Below, piece after piece: positions 24,675 to 35,279 of a stretch of 64,000 nt of DNA. The position numbers and the translations under genes are program-made. The DNA is taken from the NCBI RefSeq assembly GCF_963678635.1, contig NC_087068.1, positions 16,932,027-16,996,026 of the forward strand, written 5' to 3'. This stretch comes from Symsagittifera roscoffensis (lineage: Eukaryota; Xenacoelomorpha; Acoela; Convolutidae). Position 1 is the first letter of the stretch; every line of letters begins with the position of its first letter. The notes under the pieces were generated by a model, which ran no database searches, was not told the DNA's origin, and was given only the letters and a program-made list of their open reading frames with translations.

Positions 24675-25877
24675 ATTACGAGGCCAAACTGTGCACTATA
24701 TTGTGTCTGTATGTTCCTGGATTCCAAAAACTAATCTTTAAACATGTTCCAAAATGTAAGGGGATTCCACTTTCAAAACTTCCGTGGATTCCGCGTACAT
24801 ATGAGTGTAACTTAAATTTTGTCGGCACATTTGTTGTCTCGCGGATTCCGCAGCAAGCGAAAATAGCTAGTTGTTTTGGATTCCGCAACTGTAAGTGGAT
24901 TCCGCAAAATGTAAGCGGAATCCGCAAATGTAAGCGGATTCCGCAAACTGTACTTGCATATGAACAATTAAAAGCTAGAGCTGGAATTCTTATCTCTAGC
25001 AATGCGGAATTTTAAAACAAGGACTTAACCATTGTCAGCTGAATCCACGAACAAGGCTTAAAACATTGGTAACCTAAATCGGTGGATGTCATCTTTTAGT
25101 TTTTTTGGAAACAACACCGAATAATTTCAAAATTTGGAGTCATTTGGTTGAGAGTGTATGGAAATACAACACACAGCATATTGCCAAATTAGGTCGGTAT
25201 TTGGGATGCAATCGATCCCAAATACTGGTCAGTATTTGGGATTGATGGAATCTCAAAAACTGGAATAATATGGAATAAGTATAGAATAAATTCATTATTT
25301 GGAGTCATTAGGTTGAGAGTGATTAGAAACCCAACGCATAGAAAATCGTCGAATTAATTCAGAATTTGGGATTTCATCAATCCAAAACACTGGTCAGTAA
25401 TTGGGATTCCATTAATCCCAAACACTGATCTAATAAATTTCTATTCTAGTGAAATCAAATCATGTATTAAAAGATATAATTTTAAACGCTAATACAAATA
25501 TACATATATGCAAACAGAATCCGCAAACAAAATGCGGATTTCACTTACAATTTGCGGATTCCACTTACACTTTGCAGATTCCGCTTACAGTTGCGGATTC
25601 CGCAACAGCTCAATTTAACTATACACAATGTCTTATTGTTTGTTTGTGGACTCCTCAAACTGTTTTGGATTCCGCAAATATGGTTGCGGATTCCGCAAAT
25701 TCGTCTATTTTTGGAGCAATTTTGAGCAGAACAGTGTCTTAAGTATTTGTTTGTGAAATCCATAACAGCAAAGAAAATCAAAGAAAAGTAGCAATGATGT
25801 GGATTCCGCGACAAATCTGATTTTGGCCTGTTGTGGAATCCGCATACAATGCACAAAATGCAGTTTGGCCTCGTAAT
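24675..25877. mobile_element. GCGGATTCCGC-type inverted-repeat element, best preserved copy
   Basis: Ends are ATTACGAGGCCAAACTGTG at the left and the inverse, CAGTTTGGCCTCGTAAT with nearby TGCA, at the right. Many copies of the near-palindrome GCGGATTCCGC, often followed by AAATGTAAGC, cluster near both ends (about 24840-24955 and 25515-25700, 25800-25850), in inverted orientation on the two sides. The 1.2-kb interior has no transposase. Repeated subterminal motifs of this kind are known as transposase-binding arrays in several DNA transposon groups; that role here is inference. It is inserted inside a Helentron-like element. Confidence 0.75.
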
Positions 25878-26078
25878 ATTTCATCCGCTTTATAAACAAA
25901 TGTTCCAAGCTGGCCGAAGCAGGCTTTCTTTTATAAATGGTACGTTACTAGACGTGCAATTTGTCCTTTTATTATTTTTTGAAATTTTCATATTTTTGTT
26001 ATAAGCGAACACTGCTACCTAGACTTTTTAAGGCATTCACATTATTCGGGGCTTCAACTTGATGCCAGCAGTCTTGTT
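25878..26078 (+). mobile_element. Helentron-like element, right part
   Basis: Resumes with 'tcatccgctttataaacaaatgttccaa' equivalents of the family and ends in a decayed hairpin followed by gccagcagtcttgt. Confidence 0.6.
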
Positions 26079-26160
26079 GTAATAAAAAACAGATTTTAGA
26101 ATAAATCTTTGGATTACAAATCAGAAGTTCATTGTATTCAGAAAGATTTCTTGATAAAGT

Positions 26161-26268
26161 CATGAGGTAGGTGCGAATTGATATATTCAAGTAGAGTAAT
26201 AATGAGTTAGGGGCGAATTGATGAATTTAAGTAGAGTAATCATGAGGTAGGTGCGAGTTGATGAAAAT
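26161..26268. repeat. 40-bp tandem repeat (2.5 units) after the sulfotransferase stop codon
   Basis: Units start at about 26161, 26201 and 26241 and share 'catgaggtaggtgcgaattg' and 'aagtagagtaat'. On the minus strand it lies about 70-180 bases beyond the sulfotransferase stop codon, so it may be in the 3' UTR. Confidence 0.7.
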
Positions 26269-26340
26269 TACAAACTGAAATGAAAAAAGAACATGTTGAT
26301 CAGTTCTCTTGATCAGCTTCTTTCAATCACAGCGCATGAT

Positions 26341-26694
26341 TTAAAAGATATAGTTCATAACTTGTTCACGTCCGATCGATTGCAAGAAATCGTTCCAATT
26401 ATAAGGCAGTATAATGTAGTCCAATTTATACATGACATTGCCTAGAAATGACAATTGCGAGTCGGTCAATTGGTCGTAAAAACGTTGCAACTCCAAAGTC
26501 GTTTGGCTCTCAATAATCTCGGGAATATGTGTTTTGTTTTTGAAGAGCATTGGAGCATACTTTCGGTGCACTTGTTTTAGGTGTTGCTCAAAGTTCTCAA
26601 ACATGATGACGTCTTGAAAGACTTGCGCGCAGACTAGGCATCTATCAGCTACTTGTGATCCCCAATGTAGCCAAACTGTGTAAGTGGACACGTC
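26341..26694 (-). CDS. Sulfotransferase exon 4 of those found (last)
   Basis: Acceptor ctttttag, phase 0, 117 codons and a TAA stop. It starts DVSTYTVWLHWG and contains the conserved C-x-x-C (CLVC) that follows the His-Trp of the family, then FYDQLTDSQLSFLGN and YKLDYIILPYNW, the C-terminal 'Y..DF..F.Y' signature. The CLVC...HLKQVH spacing mimics a C2H2 finger but is explained by the sulfotransferase alignment. Confidence 0.88.
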   Translation of the reverse strand, partial: DVSTYTVWLHWGSQVADRCLVCAQVFQDVIMFENFEQHLKQVHRKYAPMLFKNKTHIPEIIESQTTLELQRFYDQLTDSQLSFLGNVMYKLDYIILPYNWNDFLQSIGREQVMNYIF

Positions 26695-29600
26695 CTAAAA
26701 AGTAAGAAACTACAAAGAGAAAGTAAAATTATTAATTGCTTTCTTCAAAATTTTTCACGTCTTTGGTTCGATTGTTTCTGAAACTATCAAAAAAATTGAT
26801 CATAAATTTTCAAAATTCTTTCACAAAACTATACAAGACTGCTCGTATCAGGGCGAAGCCCTGAATGTTCCGACTGCCTTTTAGGGTTTAGGGAGCAGCA
26901 GTAATAACATAAAAAAACTAAATGAAATAAAATAAAATGAAATTTTTTTTTCTAAAATTTGAAATTTTTAATGAAAATCAACCCCCCACACGCCATATTA
27001 AGTACAAAAAGAGAGATTTCGTTCCTTGTAACAACTCAATTGTGGCAAATAAGCTTCGTTCAACCAATTTGGAACGACTTATAAGACGGATTAAATCTCC
27101 GCTTACGCGTTATTAGCTCGAATTGTATCGCTCGTTAATTGTCCCAAATTGGTCAAAATGGCAATCTTTAAACCCTCATAACTTTACAAAAAATGATCAC
27201 AGGTGAGCTATCTTTTCAAATTTAAGCTCAAGACAACAATACCTTTTGAATGATATAAAAAAAACTCCGTCAAAAATGGCTAGTTAAAAAGTCGAAAATT
27301 GTCTGAAGAAAAAAAACCCACCCCGAGCACAAATATTCCGTTACTTTCGTATCGAAAGTCGGAACAATAACAAGGTTTTGTTGAATATTGACCCTGCTCG
27401 TACAATTTGAACTAAAAATTGGACTTGGATTTTGCAGCTAGATTTTGTTAATTAAGTAAAGAGTAAAGACGGTGAAGGAGCTAGGAAAATAGAAAAACAA
27501 ACAAGGTTGCTCGTATCAGGGCGAAGCCCTGAAAGTTCCGACTGCCTTTTAACGTTTATGGAGCAGTAATAACATAAACAACATAAAATGACTTTTTTTT
27601 GAAATTTGAAAAATTTTCTATAAAAATCATCCCCCCCCCCCCCACACGCCATATAAAATTTTTTAAAAATAGATATCGAGCCTTGCAACAAATCAATTAT
27701 GGCAAATAAGTTTCTTTCAACCAACTTGGAACAATTTCTAAGACGGATTAAATCTCCGCTTGCGCGTTAATAGCGCGAAATATATTGCGCTTTAATGGTC
27801 CCAAATGGCCAAATTGACAACCTTTAAACCCTCATAACTTTATGAAAAATGATCACCGGTGAAATATCTTTTCAAATTTAAGCTCCGGACAACAATAGCT
27901 TTCGAATGATATAAAAAAATTCCGACAGAAATGGCTAGTTAAAAAACCGAAATTTGTCTGAAGAAAAGAAAACCCACCCCGAGCACAAATATTCCGTTAC
28001 TTTCGTATCGAAAACGGAACAACAAGTCTGCTTGTATCAGGTCAAAGCCCTGAATGTTCCGACTGCCCTTAAACCTCTTTGAAACCGTTTCTTCAAATCA
28101 ATTGAATAAAGTTTGATTCTCGGCGTATAGTAGCGCAATAGTAACACCAAACATTTTCTTTTCAATTTGGAACGATTTATGAGGGGATACGAGCAGTCTT
28201 GTTTACTTTATACAGCGAGTATGGAGATGATTTTTAAATCTCGAAAAAAAAATTTTTTTCTTCATTTTTGATCGTAAAAATTCATAATTTTTTTAATGTA
28301 AACACTGCTCCATAGATCTTAAAAGCCAGTCGGAAATTCAGCAGTCTTGTTTTTCCTTTGAACTGGGTACTTTTTTTTGGTACCAATAAGAATATTCGAG
28401 CCAGCTAGTTTATGAACATTCTTGGTCTTTGATATTGCACAGGCAATAATTGAGGTTTTTTCAAATACAAGAACTGAAATAAATCTATCAGACAAATTTA
28501 ACAATCTAAACCATTTAAATTATTCAAAGCACGCCATCTCGTCGCCTAAAAAAACGTGAATGAGATTTTTAATCAAAATAAAAGCTGCGAACTCTAATTG
28601 AAAGAGATCACTCTGCGAAAAAATCCAACTTATCACATCCATTTAGACTAGGGCCGTTCATTTGATCCCAAATACCCCTTCGTCTTTTTATCTGGTCATC
28701 TTCAAATTTAAATTGCTGTCTTTTCACGCGAAACTAAAACATGAACTGCCTTTCCACTAAGTTAGAATGACTAAAGAGCTGCAAAAATGTCAAAGATGGT
28801 TAAAATGATTGATTTTTTCGAACCGAATAATACCTTTTTATACCAACTAGTTTTTAAGCAACTTAATACCATATTGAAGCTCTTTGATTGTATAAAATAG
28901 TTTATGAGGAACAATTTTTCGATAAAATGATTTTGGGAAAATTGGATCACTAGATTTTTTCCGCCGGGAAATCTCAAAACTTGTTAAAACCATTTCATGT
29001 TTTGAATTCAATTTTAAAATAAAAAGTATTTTAATTTTTTTTTGCGCCATTTACATTTTTATGGAAAATAGAGCGTTCTTTTCCTTCCTTTAAGCAAAAT
29101 TAATTTAAAAAATTAAATTATGAAAACAACACGAGTAATATAAATGTTTTCACTACGCTCATTGACACTTAATAAAAAATCATTAATTAAAAAAATTTAT
29201 TCATTTTTTTTTCATTTTTTGCTTAAAAATCGATTCGTGCTCTTGGTTAATAATATTGACTAATCTAAGTTAGTAATACTGCTGTAATTGAGATATTAAT
29301 TGCCTGACACTTGGAATAACAAGTTTAATAAAGCAAATAGGGAGTTAGTGTTTCTAGATAACTATTTCTATGCACTCTTGATTTAATGATTTTATTCAAT
29401 TTTGTTTATATGAGGATAATTTTTTATTAATAACTAATGCAATCCACTGTTTTTGCAAACCAAATTTACTGATTTTGACAATCATTATACATCGATTAAA
29501 ACCATTTTTAGTTTATATAAAACTTGATTTAAATGCATCTCGACGTGAAAATTGGCAATGCGCGTTTGGTTTGTCGAGAGGTGGGTATTTTTGAAAACGT

Positions 29601-32600
29601 AATCTTGAGCCTAAAAAAAATTTAAGACGTTTCCTGAAAAACATCACAACCTATAGAAAAGACCTGAATTACGTTCACTGACTCTTAAAAGTTTAGACAA
29701 CTTTTTTAGATAGATTTTCCAAGGTCTGCTGAAACACTGGAAAGCAGCTATGTAGAAAAAAAAACGCCACTAACAAAGGTTTGGGAATTTTTCGGGCTTC
29801 TTTTGAAATTTCTGGTTATAAACCTGAATGATTTTGTCAAATAGCAGTAAAAACTTTAGTAAAGTTTTGTAAACTTTAGTACCCTAGACGCCAGTGGACA
29901 AATTTTAAGGTTCATTTGTCCAAAATTGGTGCGAAAAGATAACATAAGGGCACCGAGGGGGTCTGGGGGTTGCGAGTGGTACATTTTCTGAGGAGTGGTG
30001 AGAGGGCGCACTATCATTCCTGAACCCTCGCCGTTGTTGTCAAAAAAAGTCGGAAAAGCTTACCTTGAAGCTGACCTCCGTCGGAACTTCAGAACTAGCA
30101 ATTTTGCCGTTGTTCACAAGATACATGTGGATTACATAATCGACGAAGTCAGGAAAACTAATGTTTCCGGGACGTGCCGAAGTGAGTGGTTGAGTGTAGA
30201 GATTGGACGAGGTCTTGTGACTGCGTTTCACATAAATTGCAATGTTTTCTGCCAAGGGCGTGAAGAGATCGAATTGCTTTTGATCTCTGAATATGTACAG
30301 CTTATTCAAGTAGGCTGAAAATCAAGATTTACGTCTGAATTATATATACGTGGAGAGGCATAACTAGTAATTTTTTCGAGAGGGGATGCAACCGGTAATC
30401 TGAAAGAAATTAAAAAAAAGTAAATCTGGTAATCTGAAATAAATTTAAAAAAAAGGTGAACCTGGTAATCTTAAATGAATTTTAAAAAAAAGGCATATCT
30501 GGTAATCTTAATAGAATTTTTTTTAAAAAGAGAGGCAAATCTGGTAATTTTATATGAATTTTAAAAAAAGAGAGAGACAAATCTGGTAATCTTAAGTGAA
30601 TGTTTCGAAAAAAAGGCAAAGCAAATGCTGTTTTTAAAGAACTTCTTGAAAATTTTTGAATAAAAAAAAGAGTTGTTTCGGCTCACAGTTCCCACTCCTA
30701 TTTAGTATGAATTAGAGCCAGATTCGCCCTTATGATATATTTTAGGGTTTGTCTGCCAACACTGGATGGCGTGAAATAAGACCAAAGATGGACCCATTGG
30801 TCGGTCACAGAGTCGAATCCCTCAGATAAACAATTCTTCTGACTTATCAGTTTTAAGCAATTTGAAGAAATTGATCTGTTGCGATCCAAGTTGAAGAAAG
30901 AGCTCTATATTGTTGACAAAATGACAAGACTTATGCCTGTTTTATATCAACAGCGCTGATTTAAATTATCCCGACAAAAAAAACCGAAAAGGAACATTTG
31001 AAACGCATTTTTCTCAAACTGGGCTGCATTTTGACAAAAAACGATTAGAATTGAATTTATTTTATTAGAATTAATGGAGCGCAATTTATGATAAAATCTT
31101 ACCCTGAAAAGCGTAGTTTTTTTAGCCTCGACTAAAAATTATGATGCGCAAATTATGTAGCCCAAAAAAAGAGAAATTTTTTTGAAAATTAGTATGAATG
31201 AAAATATTGTTTGATTATGGAAATTTTCATTATTTCTGCATAAATAACCAAAATTTGATTTGAGCTTATTTTAAACTTTTAATTTAAACCTTTCTATGCT
31301 ACGACCTTTCTATGTAAGACCTTTCTATGCTATTATACATCAAAAATTTTTATGCTACGATCTTTGTAAGACATTTCTATGCTATTAAACATCCGAATTA
31401 TTCCATGCTACGATCATTGTAAGACCTTTCTATGTAAGACCTTTCTATGCTATAATACATCCGAATTTTGTATAATAAAATGCATCTAAGCAATATTAGT
31501 TCTCATCACTATTTGTCTAGTGTTAGTCCAATAAAAAATGCGAAGACCCATTTAGAGAAGAAACCGTTAGTGAGATTTATAAAAATAGCCAGTTTTGATC
31601 GGGATAAACGCGAACATTGAGTTCTTGGATGTAATTGATCTGATCTAACATAATTATTTAAAAACTGATTTGTGATAGCAAAAAGTTGTTTGAAGAGTTT
31701 TTGCGCAATCTTTTTTACTGTCCGGTTTTAGCGGGTTTCTTTCTTGCTCGGGTTGGTTTTTTGTTGACCATTTTCAGTTTTTCAATTAGTGTGCTCGAGT
31801 TTTTGTTCGGGACCAGTTTCGATTTTTAGCTAGCAATTTTTGACGAAGTTTTTTTCTATATAATTTAAAAAATATTATTGCCGTGAAACCAATTTTAGAA
31901 AAAATTTTACGTGTGATTTTTGTTTGTGAAGTTATGATAGTTTGAAAATTGGCAATTTGGCCAATTTGAAATAAAAAACGCGCGATATATATCGTGAAAT
32001 TAACGCGTAATCGGAGATCTAATCCAGCTTAAAAGTTGTTCCATAATGAATTGAGGCTTCTCCTGCTCTTTTTAGTCTTTTTAGTACGTTGCTATATACA
32101 AAAAGTATCACCTAAATTTTAACACAGCGGGTGAAGGTTTGATTTCCACGTTTTGTTTTAAATTTCATCTTTTTTAAATCAAAATGCAATCGAATTATTT
32201 AAGGCTTCACCCTGATTCGAGTAGTTTTGTATTTAGATTATATGATTGAAATATCAATATTGCAACATTCTCATTGTATGACAAAACAACTCATCGCTCG
32301 TAAATGAAATGGCTGATTGGTTGCCGTTGTGTTTTTCAGAAAAAAGCTAGCTCTTGTTGTAAACCATTCGAAGACCGATGTCTTCGGCATCTTAAAACAA
32401 GTTCAGCTTTACTACTGAGAAAAATTCAATTTTATTTGCGCGTTTGTCTGAAAGGCTCATTTTAAACAGAATATTTTTTCAGAACTAAGGCATGCTTGGG
32501 TAGGGCATTTTAAAGTAGGTCACTTAGGGGGAGATTGTACGGTTGAGCCTGACTTTTTTTGGTTTTGACTTTGTTTAGACTTTGCGATGAAATGTCCGTG

Positions 32601-34937
32601 TAATAGCCTTCATGCAAAATTATTCAGCAACCGAATGTTTTCTGTTAAATGCGCCTATTTGTTAATTGAGCTTCTGTTTTCAGTTAACACATTTAAACTT
32701 TTTTTGCTCTTATTAATCTTTACCAATCAGATTTGAGCTTCATGATCAAATCTTCAAAATTGCTTAAAAAAAATACTTTTTGGGCCGTATAACAGAAAAG
32801 ACAACAACAATCATATAAAAAGACCAATTCAAATACCAATTTCAGAACTTGAGCGGTTGGCAGTCTGTAGCCATTACTTAACTAAACGGGTCTTTTTAAT
32901 TAATCCGCTCAAAATAGAATAACAACGCATCTTTTTCCAGCTGTACGAGTTGCTAGAACTACGCGCTACTGTTTGTTGTCTCTTTTCATATTTTAAGAAT
33001 TCTAATATTGGGCGAAATAAGAAAAACGACGCGCTAAACGTTCAAAACATCTTAACTCAGTTTAGAAAGGAGGCTGAAATTTTTATATTTTAGGTTAATG
33101 ATTCTTACCGGAGAGAAGTATGTGCATGGGTTCCCTGATGACCATGAAGGCACTGACAATATAGTTTTTCGGGGGAACTGCATTTGGCTGGTTGAGAAGA
33201 GAGAGTAAAAAATTACTGGCACACTTGAAGTTCAAGCAATATGAGTAATATCTGAAACAAATGCACTAAATTACCATGGCTTATTACTAGAACATTTTTA
33301 GCGGGCCAAAGGTACCCTTAGAAAAACTTGAGAGTCAGCCAGCCAAAAATCAAGGTCTTAAAATAGAACCAAAGAGGCGACCCTTTGGGTATACAGGTCG
33401 TCGAAACCTTGACGGGAACTCACATTCGTCTCTCCCCTAGCCCCACCCTTATCTCCGCTACTGGTTCTGACTACATTTATTGACAAACTTAATAAAGTTT
33501 TTTTTTCGTTTTACTTATTTCGAAATACTGCCATTTTTTGTGCGTGGAGCGATGAAAAAACTATGCAAATCGTAAAACGTTATTGATTTAGGCACAACCA
33601 ACGACACTTGTTTTTGAAAAAAAATTTGCTTTCGAAAATTAACTGAATGCAAAATCGTTTGAAAGCCGCTTCAATTGTATGTGTATTGTACTTTCCTCAA
33701 AAATTGGACTAATTCTGTGTAAATATATGTGAAATCTGTAACTTTGAATTCAAAAAAGTGTGTGCGGGGATTTTAAAAAAGAACAAGACCGCTCACATCA
33801 AGACAGAGACCTGAATGTTCCGTTCCGGCCGCCATTAACTGGTCTCGAATAGTTTTTGCCTAATCGAAATATTGACAAACTATAAATTATAGGCTGATAA
33901 AATATTGTATGGAATTAAAAAGACCAACGAGGTAGCCGCAATTTAATTTGGAACGATTTTGGAGTGTGGGATAATTTGCCATGCATAAATAAGGCGCCTT
34001 AAAGTTTCAGCATCAAAGTATAAAACAAGCAGTTTCGTTAGACTCGTTTCTCAGACACAGTAAAAATTAAGGTGACGCTTTTGTGAACACAAAAATTAAG
34101 GATCGAAAGATTTTTTTTTTAAAAATTGGGTTGAGTTAATACCCAATACCTAAGCATATATGTTCCTCACTTGCTCTGAAAGTCGGAACAAAAACTAAAA
34201 AATTTTTAATCGGTTTTTCCAACGCTGAGTAATTTCATTCAAAAATTTCTTATGATTCTCGAGTCATGGTAGAAAAAGGTTTGATATGATCTAACTTTCA
34301 AAAATGGGAACAAAAATCGATTCTTCCCCTTTTTGATTGTTAAGTGCGATTTGTTCCAACATTCGATAAAAATGGCGCCTTTTTCGGCGCCTTTTTCGAG
34401 CGTTAGAAAACTATATCAGCTTCAACTTAACTTTCGTGAAGACAAGGAATTTAAAATATTTGGGATAATTAATTTGTGCGGTAATTCCAATTTTCTAATA
34501 ATGCGCAGCGTATGCGGCCAAATTACACTGTTCATAAATATTTTCTTAATGAATTGATATTAATTGATTCCACCAAGAGTTAGCTTATCAAAAACGCTGG
34601 CATTTTTGGCATTTTTTCAATCGAACCTGAGATTTTTTGTTAGCAGATTGGTTATAAATGCTAATCTTTTATGTAGTTATGATTTGAGTAACGTACGTAT
34701 TTTCTTTCCGATAGTAGACGCCATGTCTCCTCTTTCTTGCTTCCGGTGCAATTTTCTCAACTGCATTTGTGAATTCTTTATCGTCCAACGTGGCGTTTGT
34801 CTGGCCCAAGTTTTCTCTGAAGTATTGAGTCAATTTGCAGTTATATAGAACCAGTTTTGCCAGCTCTGAGGTGGTTTTGAGCTTGATGATATCCAGAGAC
34901 TTGGTTGCTGTTGACCGGTCAATTGATATTTTGAGAT
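26341..34937 (-). CDS. Carbohydrate sulfotransferase, HNK-1/chondroitin-4/dermatan type (four 3' exons; 5' end not found)
   Basis: Four exons on the minus strand join in phase: 34937-34697, 33251-33109, 30314-30064 and 26694-26341. Together they code about 329 residues and end in TAA. Family features in order: a stem region rich in charged residues; FKCASNFLLSLL, equivalent to the 5'-phosphosulfate-binding loop; VIREPMHILLSAY, split across exons and equivalent to the 3'-phosphate-binding RDPFxRLxSAY block; ISFPDFVDYVI, the 'FxxFVxYL' block; then HWG..........CLVC..FQDVI....NFEQHL, and the C-terminal FYDQL..........YKLDYIILPY. Enzymes of this family (CHST8-14) use PAPS to sulfate glycan termini or chondroitin/dermatan in the Golgi lumen as type II membrane proteins. 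The missing part is a short N-terminal exon with the signal anchor. The loop residues differ from the usual PKVACTNW form, so substrate and even activity cannot be assumed. Confidence 0.88.
26833..27366 (-). mobile_element. Helentron-like element, full length
   Basis: Read on the minus strand it starts tgttccgactttcgatacga and ends with agtcggaaca, the hairpin tcagggcttcgccctga and tacgagcagtcttgt. It lies in the last intron of the sulfotransferase gene. Confidence 0.85.
27501..28021 (-). mobile_element. Helentron-like element, full length
   Basis: Same structure as the preceding copy, separated from it by about 130 bases. It includes a run of about 14 C at 27629. Its 5' end abuts a further partial copy at 28022, in the same orientation. 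Confidence 0.85.
28022..28350. mobile_element. Helentron-like fragments (rearranged)
   Basis: 28022-28085 is a minus-strand 3' end. 28170-28350 contains plus-strand scraps: 'gatacgagcagtcttgtttactttata' and a degenerate end 'ccagtcggaaattcagcagtcttg'. The order suggests deletions in a former tandem array. Confidence 0.55.
28351..30063 (-). other. Sulfotransferase intron, no further gene seen
   Basis: AT-rich. Lies between the exons at 30064 and 26694 in the same intron as the Helentron-like copies. Confidence 0.5.
30064..30314 (-). CDS. Sulfotransferase exon 3 of those found
   Basis: Acceptor attttcag and donor gtaagc. It opens with two bases completing the alanine of LLS-A-Y, so the 3'-phosphate-binding block LLSAYLNKLY is restored by splicing. 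It also holds ISFPDFVDYVIHMYL, the family 'FxxFVxYL' segment. 83 full codons, ending in phase 0. The plus-strand frame across this region is a shadow. Confidence 0.88.
30394..30630. repeat. Six-unit tandem repeat, 34-42 bp unit
   Basis: GGTAATCT-type starts at 30394, 30428, 30464, 30501, 30543 and 30585, each followed by an A-rich block of growing length. Confidence 0.75.
31285..31470. repeat. Short tandem repeats with gacctttctatgcta motif
   Basis: Several direct copies of 'gacctttctatg' followed by 'taagacctttctatgctat' and 'acatccgaatt'. Irregular unit length. Confidence 0.65.
31700..32230 (+). mobile_element. Helentron-like element, old diverged copy
   Basis: Blocks in family order: 'ttgctcgggttggtttttt', 'cgaagtttttttctatataat', 'aacgcgcgatatatatcg', 'taacgcgtaatcggaga', then 'ggcttcaccctgattcgagta' and the end gttttgt. 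Heavily substituted. Confidence 0.6.
33109..33251 (-). CDS. Sulfotransferase exon 2 of those found
   Basis: Acceptor ttgtttcag and donor gtaaga. 47 full codons with one extra base at each end. It contains YCLNFKCASNFLLSLLNQ, aligned with the 5'-PAPS loop of the family, and AFMVIREPMHILLS, the first half of the 3'-phosphate block with Arg and the following acidic-Pro pair kept. Confidence 0.88.
33300..33475 (-). mobile_element. Fragment of hAT-type MITE (right half)
   Basis: Shares 'ccaaaggt.cccttagaaa', 'gaccctttgggt', 'gggtcg.cgaa.cc' and a terminal C-rich block in the order seen in the element at 51282-51723. Confidence 0.5.
33783..33975 (-). mobile_element. Helentron-like 3' fragment
   Basis: acaagaccgctcacatcaag-type 3' end followed by 'ctgaatgttcc', then a scrap 'aatttggaacgattt' after a deletion. 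Confidence 0.5.
34697..34937 (-). CDS. Sulfotransferase exon 1 of those found (stem region)
   Basis: A minus-strand open frame of 79 codons, with two bases of split codon at each end. Acceptor aagtag and donor gtacgt; its phase matches the exon at 33251. It reads SIDRSTATKSLDIIKLKTTS and later NATLDDKEFTNAVEKIAPEA, then a basic RKRRHGVYYRKEN. It is helical and charged, as in the stem between membrane anchor and catalytic domain of Golgi sulfotransferases, and has a possible N-glycosylation site (NAT). The plus strand here carries chance ORFs. An upstream exon ending in phase 1 with the signal anchor is needed but was not found. Confidence 0.75.
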
Positions 34938-35279
34938 CTACTTGGCGTTACTCCTAATATTGTTCTGGAATTTATCAAATTGTGTTAATCAAGCTTGAAA
35001 TCATTCATGTTAAATCCTCTTTTTGCTTAAAATGTTTTGCGTAAAATCGATGACTTGTACAGAAATTTTTGTAGGAGGAGGGGCGTTTTTTAGAAACTTT
35101 CCGTTTTTTGTCGACTTTAATTTATGACAACATAATTGATTTTTCAATTCAAGTTTTACGCAAAAATTGCCAAACGTTTAAAAAAACTGATACGAACAGG
35201 TCAAAAATTGCCTTTTTGGAAACTTCTTTTTTGATTTTTACCAAAGATTGCAACTTTTTAGCGCGAGCTGCCCCTCTAA
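34938..35279 (-). other. Presumed intron of the sulfotransferase gene
   Basis: AT-rich, with no exon carrying a membrane anchor detected. Confidence 0.4.

Noticed and set aside
24676-25908. ORFs with repeated GIR/CGIRN text on both strands
   Set aside because: They are translations of the GCGGATTCCGC repeats of the inverted-repeat transposon.
26590-26660. C2H2 zinc finger (CLVC...HLKQVH)
   Set aside because: The spacing is coincidental: the whole exon aligns with the C-terminal part of the carbohydrate sulfotransferase family, where this C-x-x-C is usual.
29995-30318. 107-residue plus-strand ORF
   Set aside because: Shadow of the sulfotransferase exon on the opposite strand, which has matched splice sites and family motifs.
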